In this document: positions 46,195 through 58,688 of the stretch, in pieces
Position numbering within the stretch: position 1 is the first letter of the stretch
How the letters are laid out: the number at the start of each line of letters is the position of its first letter
Source: Puccinellia tenuiflora
Taxonomy: Eukaryota; Streptophyta; Magnoliopsida; Poales; Poaceae
NCBI GenBank assembly: GCA_012064385.1
Contig: QRDG01000527.1
Location: 2,941,547-3,005,546 of the forward strand
Reading direction: 5' to 3'
DNA: 64,000 bases
Position numbers and translations under genes: made by a program
The notes under the pieces: generated by a model
What the model was told of the DNA's origin: nothing
Seen by the model: only the letters and a program-made list of their open reading frames with translations
Database searches by the model: none

Positions 46195-48569
46195 AATCAT
46201 GAAGGTGGTGTGTTAGAATGCTTATTGCGTTAAAATGAATTAGCGCATATGGAAGCATATTTGCCAAATTTGAAGAAGAAAGAACCAGTGTATGAGTATG
46301 TGTGAAGGAGGAAAAACGCTTCGCTCGGGCCCCCGCTTCACTCCGCTCTGAGGCGGACAAACCCTAGCCGCCCCTTGTCCTCCCCCACCACTCCTCCGCC
46401 TTGCTACTGCCAGAGGAGCCCGCGGGGAGCCTGGAGCCTCCGAACCTGGGTCTAAGCCACTAGACCGCTTATGTCATGTTGAGGGTACAAACCTTAGACC
46501 CCTAGATTTGTCCTGGCGTCCGTAGGGGTGGAAATAGATCGGATGCAGATCGATAGTGCTGTTCTTACATTCGTTTTCATATTTTCAAAAATGAATCGAA
46601 TATAAATATGAATGTTGCATACGAAAGCGGAGGCGGATGTTACTTGAATACGGATGTGGATTAGATGTTTTCCCAATCAGGAAAGGAAACGAATATAACG
46701 AAAAATAGACAGTGTGTTATAACAACTGAACTATACAATGTAGCAGTGATAAATATTAGTATATAATACACAATAGTTTTAAAGTTTAATCACAGAATAA
46801 TACATTGACCACTTTCTTACTCTTTTAGGTTGACTAATTGCCATATCGGGCCTAGAGTTACTCGAAATTGGCTAACATAATTTTATTCAACTACAGATAT
46901 ATCCTTTCCATATCCACATTTTCTTTGAAATTCAATACACATTGGTATTTGTTTTTCTAATACGATTCGGATATTTACCACTTCATTTCTATTTCGTCCG
47001 GATTCGAATATTTACCACTTTCATTTTCAATTTCTGAATACGATGTCGGATAATTTGGATTATCCACTACCGGTTGTCACCCCCTATAGCGTCTGGAGCC
47101 TCCGGACCTGTCCAGAGTCTGTCGACCTCTTCCGGAGCCTTCTGAATGCTTGCGAATTGTGCCTAATGATTGGACATTTCCCACCTTTAAAAGGGTTATT
47201 GTTCTTCAAAAATATCCATCTATTGGTCTAAGATGTGCCGTTGTTGTTGACTTTGAAAAATCTTCATTTCTCCCAATACAGCCACTCAAATTTGCATATA
47301 TCCGAAGGATAAGTGAGGGAGATGTGGATCTACATTTGCACAGACCCAAAACTCACATCTCTCTTCTAGGTGAAGATAAGTTTTTTATCTAGATCTTGGA
47401 GCCATTTGTTCACCTTCTCCATTGTCTCTCTCACTCTCTATCTCATCATAGCATTTTTTTTGTTTCGGATGAGATTGTGAGAGAGAGGAGTTTGAAAATT
47501 GTTGTTCTTGTGTTGTATTTGTTGTATCGATTTGAGTTCGACGCAATGATTAGTTCGAGGGAAAATATGAAAGCTTGTTATCTTGTAGGCCACCGTCTCC
47601 CAGAAGATTTGTTGGTGTTGTCTTAGTGGCCTCTTTATGAAGATTGTGAAGAGTCAAAAAATCAAACTGTGCAACTAAGTCATCCCCTGACTAGCTTCTT
47701 GTTCAAAGCATTTCAGGCACAAGCCTTAGATTATCATAAGAGAGGAATGGTGTGGTTCCAATGAATCCGAGGAAAAAAAGCACATTATGGCCATGACCAG
47801 CTAAAGATCACTGGCCATCTCACGACGTGGACTCGAACTACTTGTGTCGGCAGTTGAGAGATGATGCGAGGGCCGCCGCCGACGAATGCAACATGGCGGG
47901 GCCGTCACGGGCATGTCATGAGGAAGTCATGTCTGATTTTCTCAATGTAGTATGTATTTTCTTCTAAACGATACACACCGGACTGGAGGAACAAGCATAT
48001 CTGAGATGTCTTGCGGTGTGACCCATGTTGATTGTCCGGTCGACCTTCAACAAGCATAAAAACCTTAGAGCATCTTTACCTACAATCCATAAAAATGTGT
48101 CCGACACCCCCGAAAAAGTGACAATTATGGCGGATGACGGACCATCTCCGACACAATGGGGGCGCCCCCAAACATACCGTATAAGTGCCCAATTATGGGA
48201 TTCCCTACGAAATTTATTTTAGCCGGTGAAGAAAAAAAGGCACATTGGCACACTAGCCACCGAAAAATCATGTGAATGAATCGCTTGAGAGTGGTAAGGC
48301 GACTCCATCCACTTAATAAATTTCCGTGGGATAGCAAACCTCTCAGTGGCTCTTCCGTCTAATCACGTGTTTGATTGGGTGACATGTGGACCGGTTGTAT
48401 CCAACACCAGCCAGGGGTTCGCTCTACTATTCCGGACTAATTGGGGCGGTTTTTTTTTGTGTCCCCCATTGGGGACTTTCGGGGGGCGTCGGTGTAGGTG
48501 CTATTGGAGACTTTCATCACTCCTTGATGAAATCTATGGCACCGTAAAGCGGAGCTGAACTTGTAACCA
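46195..48569. other. Intergenic, mostly unclassified repeat
   Basis: 46500-47040 is AT-rich with recurring GAATA and GGAT motifs typical of old DNA-transposon interiors. 47080-47640 has short open frames without motifs. 48060-48560 has ends that look weakly inverted (TTTACCTACA near 48075; TGTAGGTGCT near 48493) but no convincing target duplication. Confidence 0.35.
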
Positions 48570-49166
48570 CATGAGTATGGACATGTCTTCCAAGTCTTTT
48601 CTCTCTTTTTCCTCTCCATCTATTTCTTCTAAATTGAATAATGTTGGAATTAATTTGGGTAGTTCTAAAAGTCAAATTGATGTTTCGACTAAAGTCTTGA
48701 GGTGTATGGAATTTGATCGTCTTATAGTTATTCCTAAAGCTTCGACGTGTTGGAAACCACCTATATGGATGAAGAAGAAGCGAATGCCACATCAGATGGT
48801 CAGCTTCTTGCACATCTAATTGGTGAAGTGTCGGAAGTTGGTTTGGATGAGGACGGACTAAACTCATTGTATGAGCTAAAAGCATATGTCCGGAAATCTA
48901 AATCCTCTTATAACAAAAGATCACAAAAACGGTGTAAATTATCCAAATCCTCAATGGTTTCCCAATGAATGCCATGTTCGCAAATAGCAGAGGTCTTGGT
49001 GACTTGGCTAAACATTTGCATTTCACTCATTGCGTATTAATTTGGATTTTTTGGCTATTTCGGAGACGGGTAAGAGAGATTACTCACAAAGTTTACTGAA
49101 CTGATTATCGGGTGGTATATCCATTGCTTGGTTTTCTCGTCCACCCCGTGGTCGTTCTGGGGGCAT
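48570..49166 (+). mobile_element. LINE 5' fragment with the endonuclease start, cut by a gypsy LTR
   Basis: From 48964 the frames read NSRGLGDLAKHLH, then after a frameshift DFLAISETGKRDYS, LSGG and WFSRPPRGRSGG. This is the beginning of the apurinic-like endonuclease (EEP) domain of plant LINEs. Upstream, KAYVRKSKSSYNKRSQKR to SSMVSQ at 48870-48963 fits the linker before it. A TGA at 49086-49088 adds to the damage. The fragment ends exactly where the gypsy LTR starts, so that element inserted into the LINE. Confidence 0.75.
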
Positions 49167-50763
49167 TGATACGTGTCAAACGTATCTATAATTTTTGATT
49201 GATCCATGTAGTTTTGTGATGTTGTTACATGTTTTTATTATCATATTAATTATTTTTATGCATTTTGTCGGACTAACCTATTGACAAGATGCCTAGTGCC
49301 AGTTTCCTGTTTTTGCTGTTTTTGTATTTCAGAAAATCCACCACAGGAAATATCGTCGGATTGAGCTCAAAACTTACGGAGATTTTTTATGCGACGGAAG
49401 ACACCAGAAGACCAAAGGGTAGCCCTGGGGGCCACCCACAGGACAGGGATGGCCTCCTGCCGCGGCCCCCCTTGGCCCGTGGGTGGGACCCGCCCCTGCT
49501 CCTGGTGAGTCCCCTCGGCCCCCTCCGACGCCTATGAAATCCCTAAAACCCTAAAAATGAGAGGGCGGCCATTATTTTCCAGAAAATTCATCCCGAGGCG
49601 TCGTAAACTCAAACCCTAGTTCGGGGGTGATTCTGAAGCAGTCCTGGCACCCTACCGGAGGGGAGATCGATCCCGGAGGGCTCTTCATCGCCATGCCTTC
49701 CTCTGGGATGATTTGTGAGTAGTCCCACCTTGGACCTTGGGTCCATGGCAGTAGCTAGATGGTAGTCTCTCTCTCGTGTGCTTCATGTCTTATGATCTTG
49801 TGAGCTGCCTAACATGATCAAGATCGATTATTGTAATGCTATGTGATGTGTTTGCTGGGATCCGATGGATTATAAAGTTATGATCAGATTGTGCATGATT
49901 CTTATATGTTGATTTATGTTCTTGCATGCTCTCCAATGTGTGTAATTACTTTGGCCAAGTGATTGTGTGTATCTCCAAGAGAGTATTTATGCTAGATAGT
50001 GGGTTCATGCCCCCTTTTGTTCCTGGGCATGAGTGACAGAAACGTCCAAGGGCGAGGGTGTGCTGTTGCTACTAAGGGTAAAACAGCGGTGTTAAAGTCT
50101 ATTTTGATATTTAATATTGCTTACTTCATGCGCTTTACTTAATGCAAATGTCTGTTGCTTGCAACTTAATACCGATGGGTGACAGGCTGGATAGCGATCC
50201 CACGGTGGACTTTTTAGACAAAGATGCAGTTGGACTCAACGGTCTTTGTTCATTGTCATGATGCCTACTTAAATATTATCATGTTCTCTTTGTCATAGCT
50301 AGATTAAGTTTGTGCTATAATCTTGTCAATTGCCCAGCTGTAATTTGTTTACCCATCAAATGAATGTTCTATTTACTCGAGAGACTCCACTAGTGAACCC
50401 ATGGCCCCCGGTCCATCTTTTTACATTGATTGCAACCTTTATTCATCACTTTTCACCATCATTACTCCTCTGGTCCATTTTCATAATTCATCTATTTCAC
50501 TATACAATTAACTGCTTTGTTTTCTGCGAGACCGGAAAGATTGACAACCTTTCCGCCGTTGGGGGCAAAGTATTTTGGTTGAGTCTGTGCAGTTCCACGT
50601 CTGTTGAAGATTAAGCTCCAGAGATCTTCAACATTCACTTTGTTGTTGATTTCAAGGTCCTACTGGTTCAATAAACCTCGGTTCGTTATCGAGGGAAAAC
50701 TGTTGTTTGCTACATCTCCGCTTTCTCTTGGGACACCACCCAACTCTTCATCAGTAGCAATCA
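49167..50763 (+). repeat. Ty3/gypsy LTR (element A), plus orientation
   Basis: 1597 bp from TGATACGTGTCAAACGTATC to GTAGCAATCA. Its first 150 bases are nearly the same as the LTR start of the 27-34 kb element, after which they diverge. A leader and primer site follow, so this is a 5' LTR. A 3' partner is not in the window. Confidence 0.85.
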
Positions 50764-51049
50764 AGCTCTTTTCTGGCGCCGTTGCCTGGGATCTTGGAGC
50801 TATAGAAAGGGGAATATGACACTCTCAATCACTTTATTTGTTTTTGTCTTGCTTGTTTTATTTCTCGTTAGCTTATTTTTCCTGTTGCAAAATTTTAAAA
50901 CCCAAAAAAATAGTGTAATCTTTATTCCTGTCTTGTTATTTTATTTTATCATTATGTCTTCCACTGAAAACATCAAGTTGTGTGACTTTACTAGCACTAA
51001 TAACAATGATTTCATATGCTCTCCAATTGCTCCACCCGCTACTAAAGCG
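50764..51049 (+). other. 5' leader and gag start region of gypsy element A
   Basis: TGGCGCCGTTGCCTGGGA at 50774-50791 is the primer-site region. The leader runs into a frame beginning MSSTENIKLCDF near 50955, as in related gypsy gag ORFs, and stops at the N at 51050. Confidence 0.65.
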
Positions 51050-51050
51050 N
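51050..51050. other. Single N, probable assembly join
   Basis: The only ambiguous base in the window. It lies exactly between a plus-oriented and a minus-oriented retroelement 5' region. Confidence 0.7.
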
Positions 51051-51379
51051 TCCTCAGATGTTTCAGGTGTTCAGGTGTCACTTCTCTGTCTATGCTACCA
51101 CATATTAAATCATTTTCAGTACTAGTAGACATTTTAGACAATGGTGAACTAGATAAAGCCTTTCCTTTCTTGTTAGTCACAATAGCAGAAGCAACATCAG
51201 GTGAAAAGTTTTGCCTACTTGGTAAATCAGTACCTCTACGAGTAGTTGAAGGCCTTACTCCCTTCGGAGTATTCTTTTCCTTTCCCATAGTTGGGAACAA
51301 GCAAGTGCACCAAATAAATGATAACAAGTTGTCTTACCAATAAAGCTAGGTTCCCCGGCAACGGCGCCAGAAAACGTCT
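51051..51379 (-). other. 5' leader and gag start of gypsy element B, minus orientation
   Basis: On the minus strand, the primer-site region TTCTGGCGCCGTTGCCGGGG follows the LTR at 51353-51372. A frame beginning MGKEKNTPKGVRPS (about 51285 downward) runs to the N. Hydrophilic, gag-like. Confidence 0.6.
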
Positions 51380-52743
51380 TGATACCCACAAGTATAGGGG
51401 ATCGCTGAAATCTTCTTTGGGAAGTATTACCCAAATTTATAGTTTGACTCGATGGGAACACAAGAATACCAATAAGACTCTAGCAATTGAGGCGTCACTC
51501 TCAACCACACCTGTATATCAATAAACTTGCAGCAGTAATAGTGATGGCAGCAGAATGATTCAAGCAAACAAAATGAAACAGCAGTAGTAAACAAGGGTTT
51601 CCCAGTTTTCACCAGAAAAGTGAAAGTGTAACTCAGAGATTTAAAACATAGGCATGAGGTACTAGCGGGGTGTTGCATGAATAAGATTGATCATATAATA
51701 AGATTCATATAGCAATGGGATTTATCTCTAACTCCGATATATGTAGGTATGTGTTCCATAATTAGTTATGCGCACTAACCAAGAGAATTTGCACAACATC
51801 TATTGTCCTACCTGCCCATTTCACCAGCGCCAACTTGGAACTATAGGTAATTAAGGTATACCCTTTCGAATAGCCCGGAACAACGCATTAACACTTCATG
51901 AACACATAGAATCCTCAAACTAAAACATCTCCCACTTGTTTTCCCTATATGTCACATTTAGGGTTCGTAGGTTCAACATAATAGCAGGTGATACACTTTG
52001 CAGATAGATACCAAACTCAATTATATGATGGGGCAAAATAAGTTCAGTACTGAAATCATGCCACTCGGGCCCTAGTAGTAAGCATTAAACATAGCATAAG
52101 TGCATCAACACAATACAAAATATACTCAAGATAAACCCCTAAGATCTCGGACAACGGGTATCATTACATGATCAATCTCATCCAATCCCCATCCACCTCA
52201 TGTGCCTACAGTGGACTACTCACACATGGTGATGGTGAGGAAGCTCATGGTCGATGGAGATGAAGGCGGTGAAGATGGTGGTGAAGACGGCCTCCGGATC
52301 CCTCCTCTGGGAGAGAAATCCTGGATCAATCTGACTCCGAAAACGAAGATCGTGGTGGTGGCGGCGCTCTGTTTTGCCAATCGACCCCCTCTTTTAGGTC
52401 AGCCACTTTTTCATATATATGAGGGGGTACGCCGAAGCCGAAGGGGAGGAGGTGCCCGAGGCGCCACATAGATGGGCCCACACGGCCAAAGAATCTGGCC
52501 ATGTGGGACCCTCTATTTTGGGCCTCCGACGCTTCCTCGTGTCCATCTTTCGCTCAAAGGCCTTCTTTTCCATAAAAAATGACGTGGTATTTTTTCCCGA
52601 TTTAATTTCCTGCAAAAACAATCAGAAACGAGACTTTGCTAAAAACAGCGTCAGATTCAGCAGTTTTATTCAAATATGGGAAGATTCCGGAGCAAATTAT
52701 GAGGCAAAGTGATTGGAAAAGTATATGCATTTTAGGTGCATCA
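51380..52743 (-). repeat. Ty3/gypsy LTR (element B, Sabrina-like), minus orientation
   Basis: On the plus strand it runs from TGATACCCACAAGTATAGGG to TTAGGTGCATCA, 1364 bp. Phrases such as CACTCGGGCCCTAGTA and a GC-rich block near 52440 match what I know of Sabrina-type LTRs. It abuts and interrupts the 5' LTR of the next element. Confidence 0.8.
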
Positions 52744-53071
52744 GCAAACAATCGACAATCAATACAAACCCTACTTTTTTACCCTCAAACCCTTGTTCTT
52801 GCTTCCGTTGTTCGGTGACTTCGCGAGAATTCATCGAATATCGACAATCGAGTTGAGAGCGGTCCAATCCGGCTTAACTCAGCCAATCGTCGCCGGCTTC
52901 CTCCGACGGGGTCCCTCCCGAGGGGCTGGGGCGTCTGGTTCTAAAAGAACCAGCTTGCTGTCTTGCGTATCGCGCTGCAAGTTGGTCTCCCACGGGGCGA
53001 GTTGCGGAGTATCTCCCCCGGCACCGCGGGTACACGAGGACGTGTTCGTGTGACGCGTTTTAATCGCAACA
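52744..53071 (+). repeat. Partial 5' LTR of element C
   Basis: This matches the last 320 bp of the 3' LTR (60832-61152) with roughly a dozen differences. The first 560 bp of the LTR are missing, being cut by the LTR of element B. It ends CGCAACA and is followed by TGGCGACTCTGCTGGGG, the primer-site region. Confidence 0.85.
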
Positions 53072-53294
53072 CACTTTTTGGCGACTCTGCTGGGGATATT
53101 CCTAACCTAAATCGGGCAGTAATGACCGGTTCGCTAAGGCTACAGATTTGTCCGGCATCACCACCGACAACATCATCAAACCTACTCTCAAGGATTTGTC
53201 AGAGGCACAACGCCAAGGCCTGGATGAGTGGAAGAAGAAGAGAAGCGAGGAGTTCGAGGCACTGCGACTTAAGCGGGAGCGGTAAGATGAGGAG

Positions 53295-55658
53295 TTGTAC
53301 TTGGCCAGCTTGAAGTTAGATCGGCAAGGCATAACCACGCCGATCAAGGAACCGACATATGCACCTCTGAACGTCAACACCGACACACCCGCCGTAAGTA
53401 ACAGTATCTTTTTTCCTCAACAGTTAGCCGAGATCCAGTATCATACTTCGCAAAGTATGACCAATGTTTATGATCTTATGCTGGAACATGAAAAGGCTAA
53501 GAAAAACACTATCCAAGCCCAAACATCGGACACACAACCGATGAGCCCGAACAGGGAAAACCGGATTGTTAGCGCATTGCCTTGTCCGACTCCGATCCGA
53601 AGTTCACTCTACCCGGCAGGTCAGATGGGACCAGTGGTGCAACTTCCGGGACGCGGGTCAATGCCGAATTCAGATTCGGCTCCTTGGATACAATCTGGCC
53701 CTGCGACCAATTATGCTCCTGTTCCGAGTCAATCGGCCAATATGGATGATTTAGTGGTCGAGTTCAGGAAGAAATTGGACCACATAGCATATGACAAATT
53801 CGGGTATATGCCTAAACCTAGAACCTACGTTAAACCCTATCCCGAATATTTTGATTTACAACCCTACCCACCTGGCTATAGAGTTCCCGAGTTTTCTAAA
53901 TTTAATGGGGTGGATAACAAATCGACACGGGAACATATTAGTCAATATTTGGCTCAGTTAGGCGAGGCTAATCATCATCATATCAAAGTATGCTTGTTCT
54001 CTTTGTCGTTAACCGGGGTTGCTTTTTCTTGGTTTTCGGCTTTAGCTCCCAATTCTATACGTACTTGGTTTCACTTGGAGCAAAAGTTTCATGATCACTT
54101 CTATGACGGAGAGATCGAGTTAAAGTTGTCCCATCTTACGTCGGTTAGGCAAAAACATGATGAATCGGTATGCGATTATATCAAAAGATTTAGAAACACC
54201 AGAAACCGATGTTATAGCTTGGTGATAACTGAGAGATATATGGCCGACTTAGTTTTTAATGGGTTGAGAACGTATTTGCGAGAGAAGCTAGAAGGACACG
54301 AGTTCTCCTCTGTCGGTCAGGTTCAGGAGAAAGCTTTGGCTCATGAAAGCCGAGTTAACGAATCCAAAGATTCACATCGAATGAGCAGGGGTCGGCTTAA
54401 TGCTATCGAATATGATGCCGACTCCGGTGATGAAGCCGATGTTTACGTAGCCGAGTTTGTTTGGCCGAGTAAGGCCAAAACCTATACATGTGATGACCTA
54501 AAGCCGGTTCGTAAGAACCAGGATGATGAGGTAAAGTGTAGCTTTGACGTAGGCAAATGTGATAGAATATTTGATGCCTTGTTAAAGGATAAAGTAATCC
54601 GAGTTAACCATGTTATGCCGTCTCCTGATGAATTAAGGCGACGTGCTTATTGCAAGTATCACAATTCTTTCTCTCATGCTACTAATGATTGCAATGTTTT
54701 TCGTCGACAGATTCAATCGGCCCTCAATGATGGACGATTAAGCTTTGCCGGCATGGCCATTGACACACAGCCGTTCCCAATGAACGTGCTAGATCTTGAG
54801 GGAAAGAAAGTTCTTCTTCAGCCAGAAGCGGCCGAAGGCGCTAACAAATCTAACGTGGTTATTGGTGAGCCCAGGAAAGAAGCCGGTGTCAAGGAAGCAA
54901 GGAGAGAGATCACATTGATCCGGCAACCCGGTGGATAGGAGGTTATCAAGATCACCGTCAAGAACTCCACACTCGGGAGGCAACAACCACGAGTGAGAGA
55001 ATCCGGAATCCAGAATCCAGAACCCGGGGGACAACCTCGGTTCATGAAGCCCAAGAACCCGGAAGTCAGCAAATGGAAGATGAATCAGGTTGAATACAAG
55101 CCAAAGAAAATCAAGCCAACTTTCGATATGTTGCTGAACGAATATGTGCACCAGGCCGGGTCTAAGGTAACCCGGCAACATGGGAAGTGACCGAGGTCAC
55201 CATCTACCGAGAGAATCTACCGGCATCAAGAGTCGGCTGGGGAGTCCAAGCGTCAAGTAACCCGACAAACTGTGCAAAGCCGACTCGTGTATCCGGGTGA
55301 TTCCTCCTATTGGCGAGTCAAGGAGCAAGGAGCCAATGCAGCCGACATAGACAGGAGGTTGATCCCGGACAACTCATTGGTCATTGGGACGCATGTGTTG
55401 AAACTGAAGGACCCGGTTACAAAGCCGACAAATGATAAGCCGATACTTGCTATCGTGCCTAAAGCAACATCCAGTGACCATGAAGCCGGATCCAGCCGAA
55501 CCGAGGTAGCTAAACCCCAGGATCCAAAATACACCCAGCCAAAGTGGTGCCCGCCGGGTATAACGAAGACACAGAAGCGGAAGCTGCAAAGGGCAAGGAA
55601 CCTGGGAAAAGGCGGAAAAGGAGGCCGAGCAAGCCAGAGATGCCAAGTTCAACGCTGA
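53295..55658 (+). pseudogene. Gypsy gag polyprotein of element C, broken
   Basis: The frame from 53295 reads a Pro-rich N-terminus, then a retrotransposon gag domain (FSKFNGVDNKSTREHISQYL, FSWFSALAPNSI, DYIKRFRNTRNRC) and a CCHC-like remnant CKYHNSFSHATNDC at 54652-54693. TAG at 54936-54938 and TGA at 55188-55190 interrupt it. The frame changes near 55650, after which the protease region continues. Confidence 0.85.
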
Positions 55659-55665
55659 GAGACCA

Positions 55666-57183
55666 ATGGTATCGGCTCAAGTATGGGTACCAAAGCCGAA
55701 TCTTCTGCCGAATCCGTTGATGATTACACCGAGTTCTGCTATGAACAACGAAATGTGGCCGGTTTCAGTACCGGCCATTACTTATTCATCATGGGCGGAT
55801 GAAGTGGAAGTAGCAGATTTGGAAGCAAAGGACAAGCCGACATCAGACGAGTCGGATACCGAGTCAGCTAATGGAGACTCAGCAGATGATTCGATGGGTG
55901 AGGAGCTGTTACGAAACTCGGAGTTGGCGATGAATGACTTGGAGAATCCACCAGATGAAGAGCTACTGGACTACGAGAGCACGCCGACTCGGGTAGGTAT
56001 GGATATTAACATGGTGTATTATTTGCCTGCTGAATTCCGTGTTGTAGAAGAAGAAGCCGAGGTAGCGCAGATTAACTTCAGACCCAAGAATGCTATCTTT
56101 GAGAAACCTGAGGGACCGGTTAAGCACCTTAAACCTTTGTACGTCAGAGGGCATATCAACAGGAAGCCGGTTACCAGGATGATGGTTGATGGAGGTGCTG
56201 TGGTAAACCTAATGCCGTATTCTGTCTTCAAGAAATTACAATTGGATGATGATGATCTCATGAAGACGAACATGGTATTGAACGGGTTCGAAGGAGGAGA
56301 AGGAGTAGAAGCCAAAGGAGTTATTAGTCTGGAGCTCACAGTGGGAAGCAATACTTTGGCTACTGCGTTCTTTGTTGCCGAGGTGCAAGGGAATTACAAC
56401 GTGTTACTCAGACGAGATTGGCTCCATGCGAATCAGTGTGTGCCATCTACCAGGCACCAGCAACTTGTACAATGGATCGACGACGAGATTGAAGTCGTTC
56501 ATGCTGATAACTCGGCATGTATTGCTTTAGCCGAGTCCATTGTTGATTGGCAACACTCAAATGCTACATGTCTCTCGGGGCGTAATTTATCCGAGTTCGA
56601 TTTCCTGAGTGCTACCAGGGATGGATTCATGCCAGTATCCTTAAAGCAGGTTGGAAGCAATCGGCTGCGGCTCAAATAAATGGATCCCAACAACAATGAG
56701 TGGCTGCATAAGCGTCTGGACAGGTATCGGGTAGAGAGGAACGATATGTGTGAAGCAATTGAAGAACCAGACGACATGGATAAGTTGGGGCAAGGTTTTA
56801 CGTCGGCCGACCCGCTCGAAGAAGTAGATATTGGAGATGGCACTGTTCCCAGGCCGACATTTGCAAGCCGGAATTTAGAAGCCGATTATAAATCCGAGTT
56901 AATCGCGCTAGTAAAGGAATACGTGGACTGCTTTGCTTGGGAATACCACGAGATGCCCGGGTTAAGCCGAGAGCTCGTTGAGCATCGATTACCGATAAAA
57001 GCCGGTTTCAGGCCATATAAGCAACCAGCTCGTAAATTCAACCCGGCAATATATGACCGAATCAAAGAAGAGATTGGCCGGCTTCTAAAAGCCATTTTAT
57101 TCGGCCTTGCAAGTATGCCGAATGGATTTCCAACATTGTGTCGGTCGAGAAGAAAGGATCCAGTAAGATCAGGGCATGCATAG
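55666..57183 (+). pseudogene. Gypsy protease region and start of reverse transcriptase, element C
   Basis: The frame carries the aspartic protease motif VDGGAVVNLMP (56185-56215) in the position of the usual D-T/S-G, and a downstream RRDWLH. TAA at 56677-56679 interrupts it. In the same frame the connection to RT continues (DCFAWEYHEMPG, then PIKAGFRPYKQPARK). A frameshift near 57095-57130 moves the reading frame before the RT core. Confidence 0.8.
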
Positions 57184-58640
57184 ACTTCAGAGATCTAAAC
57201 CGAGCTACGCCTAAAGATGAATATCCTGTGCCAATAGCCGACATACTTATCAATGACGCCTTAGGACACCGAGTCATCAGCTTTCTAGACGGAAAAGCGG
57301 GGTACAATCAAATATTCATGGCCGAAGAAGACTCGGCCAAGACAGCTTTTTGCTGCCCCGGGTTCGTTGGTTTATTCGAGTGGACGGTAATGACCTTTGG
57401 ATTGAAGAATGCCGGAGCCACATATCAGAGAGCGATGAACTTGATATTTCATGATCTTCTTGGAGTCATACTGGAAATTTACATTGATGACGTGGTTGTT
57501 AAATCGGACGGCGAGTTAAATCATTTGGCTGACTTACGACTCGCGTTTGAAGGGATGAGAAAGTATGGGCTCAAGATGAATCCGTTGAAGTGTGCTTTTG
57601 GCGTGTCGGCTGGGAGGTTTCTCGGTTTTATCATACATGAATCCGGCATAGAAATTGATCCGGCGAAGATTGAAGCTATCCAGAAAGTGCAGGCGCCGAG
57701 TTGTAAAAAGGACATGCAGAAATTCCTAGGCAAGGTAAATTATTTGAGAAGGTTTATTACTAACTTGTCTGGAAAAGTTTATGCATTCACACAGATACTT
57801 CGGCTCAAGAATGATGACGAGTTCACCTGGGGGGCAAAGCAGCAAGAGGCATTTGATATAATAAAATCTTGCTTGTCTAAACCTCCAGTTCTGAGGAAAC
57901 CGAGTCGTGGTCTACCATTCCGGCTTTACATTGCTGCCGAGGAAATGGTGATTGGGGTAGCTTTGACTCAAGAGGCCGAAGGACAGGAGTACGTCATCAC
58001 ATGCCTAAGCCGGCGACTGCTGGATGCCGAGTCAAGGTACATCTTTGTGGAAAGGTTGTGCTTGTCTCTTTATTTTTCTTGCACGAAATTGCGCCATTAT
58101 CTTTTATCTAGTGAGTGCAAAGTTTTTAGTCAAACCGATGTCATCAAACACATGATTCATAGGCCGATTCTCAGTGGACGAATAGGCAAATGGGCGTATG
58201 GGTTAATCGAGTATGATTTGGCTTATGAATCTCTCAAATCTGTGAAAGGCCAGGTTGTAGCTGATTTCATTGTTGAACATCGGATTGACCTAGAGCAAGA
58301 AGCCGACTTACATGTTGTGTCAGCTGTACCGTGGAAACTTTATTTTGACGGTTCAGTTTGCAGTAGTGGACAAGGGGTCGACATTGTGCATATTTCACCC
58401 CACGCTACTATCTTTGTAGCCTCTTGTCGTCTCGATTATTTTTGCACTAACAATGAAGCTGAATACGAAGCTCTTCTATTCGGATTGGAAATTTTAAAGG
58501 ATGCAGGGGTAACTCATGTCGAGGCATATGGCGATTCACTGCTTATTGTCCAACAAGTGGCCAAGATCTTCCAATGCAATAGTGGATCACTCAACACATA
58601 TCTCGACAGGTGCCTGGATATCATATCAACTTTGGATTAA
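57138..58640 (+). pseudogene. Gypsy reverse transcriptase and RNase H domains, element C
   Basis: RT motifs: CIDFRDLNRATPKDEYPVP, FLDGKAGYNQI, MTFGLKNAGATYQRAM and the catalytic YIDD (57479-57490). The first RNase H remnant follows (RLYIAAEEMVIG, EQEYVITCLSRRL region). A second, archaeal-like RNase H starts with KLYFDGSVCSSG at about 58337 and includes TNNEAEYEALLFGL and AYGDSLLIV. TAA at 58638-58640 stops the frame in what is otherwise continuous coding sequence. Confidence 0.9.
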
Positions 58641-58688
58641 TTTTCTATATCTCATGTTTTTAGGCAGGACAACTGGCTCGCCAATGAG

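Noticed and set aside
48060..48560. Possible DNA transposon with TTTACCTACA/TGTAGGTGCT ends
   Set aside because: The inverted match is short and imperfect and no target duplication was found.
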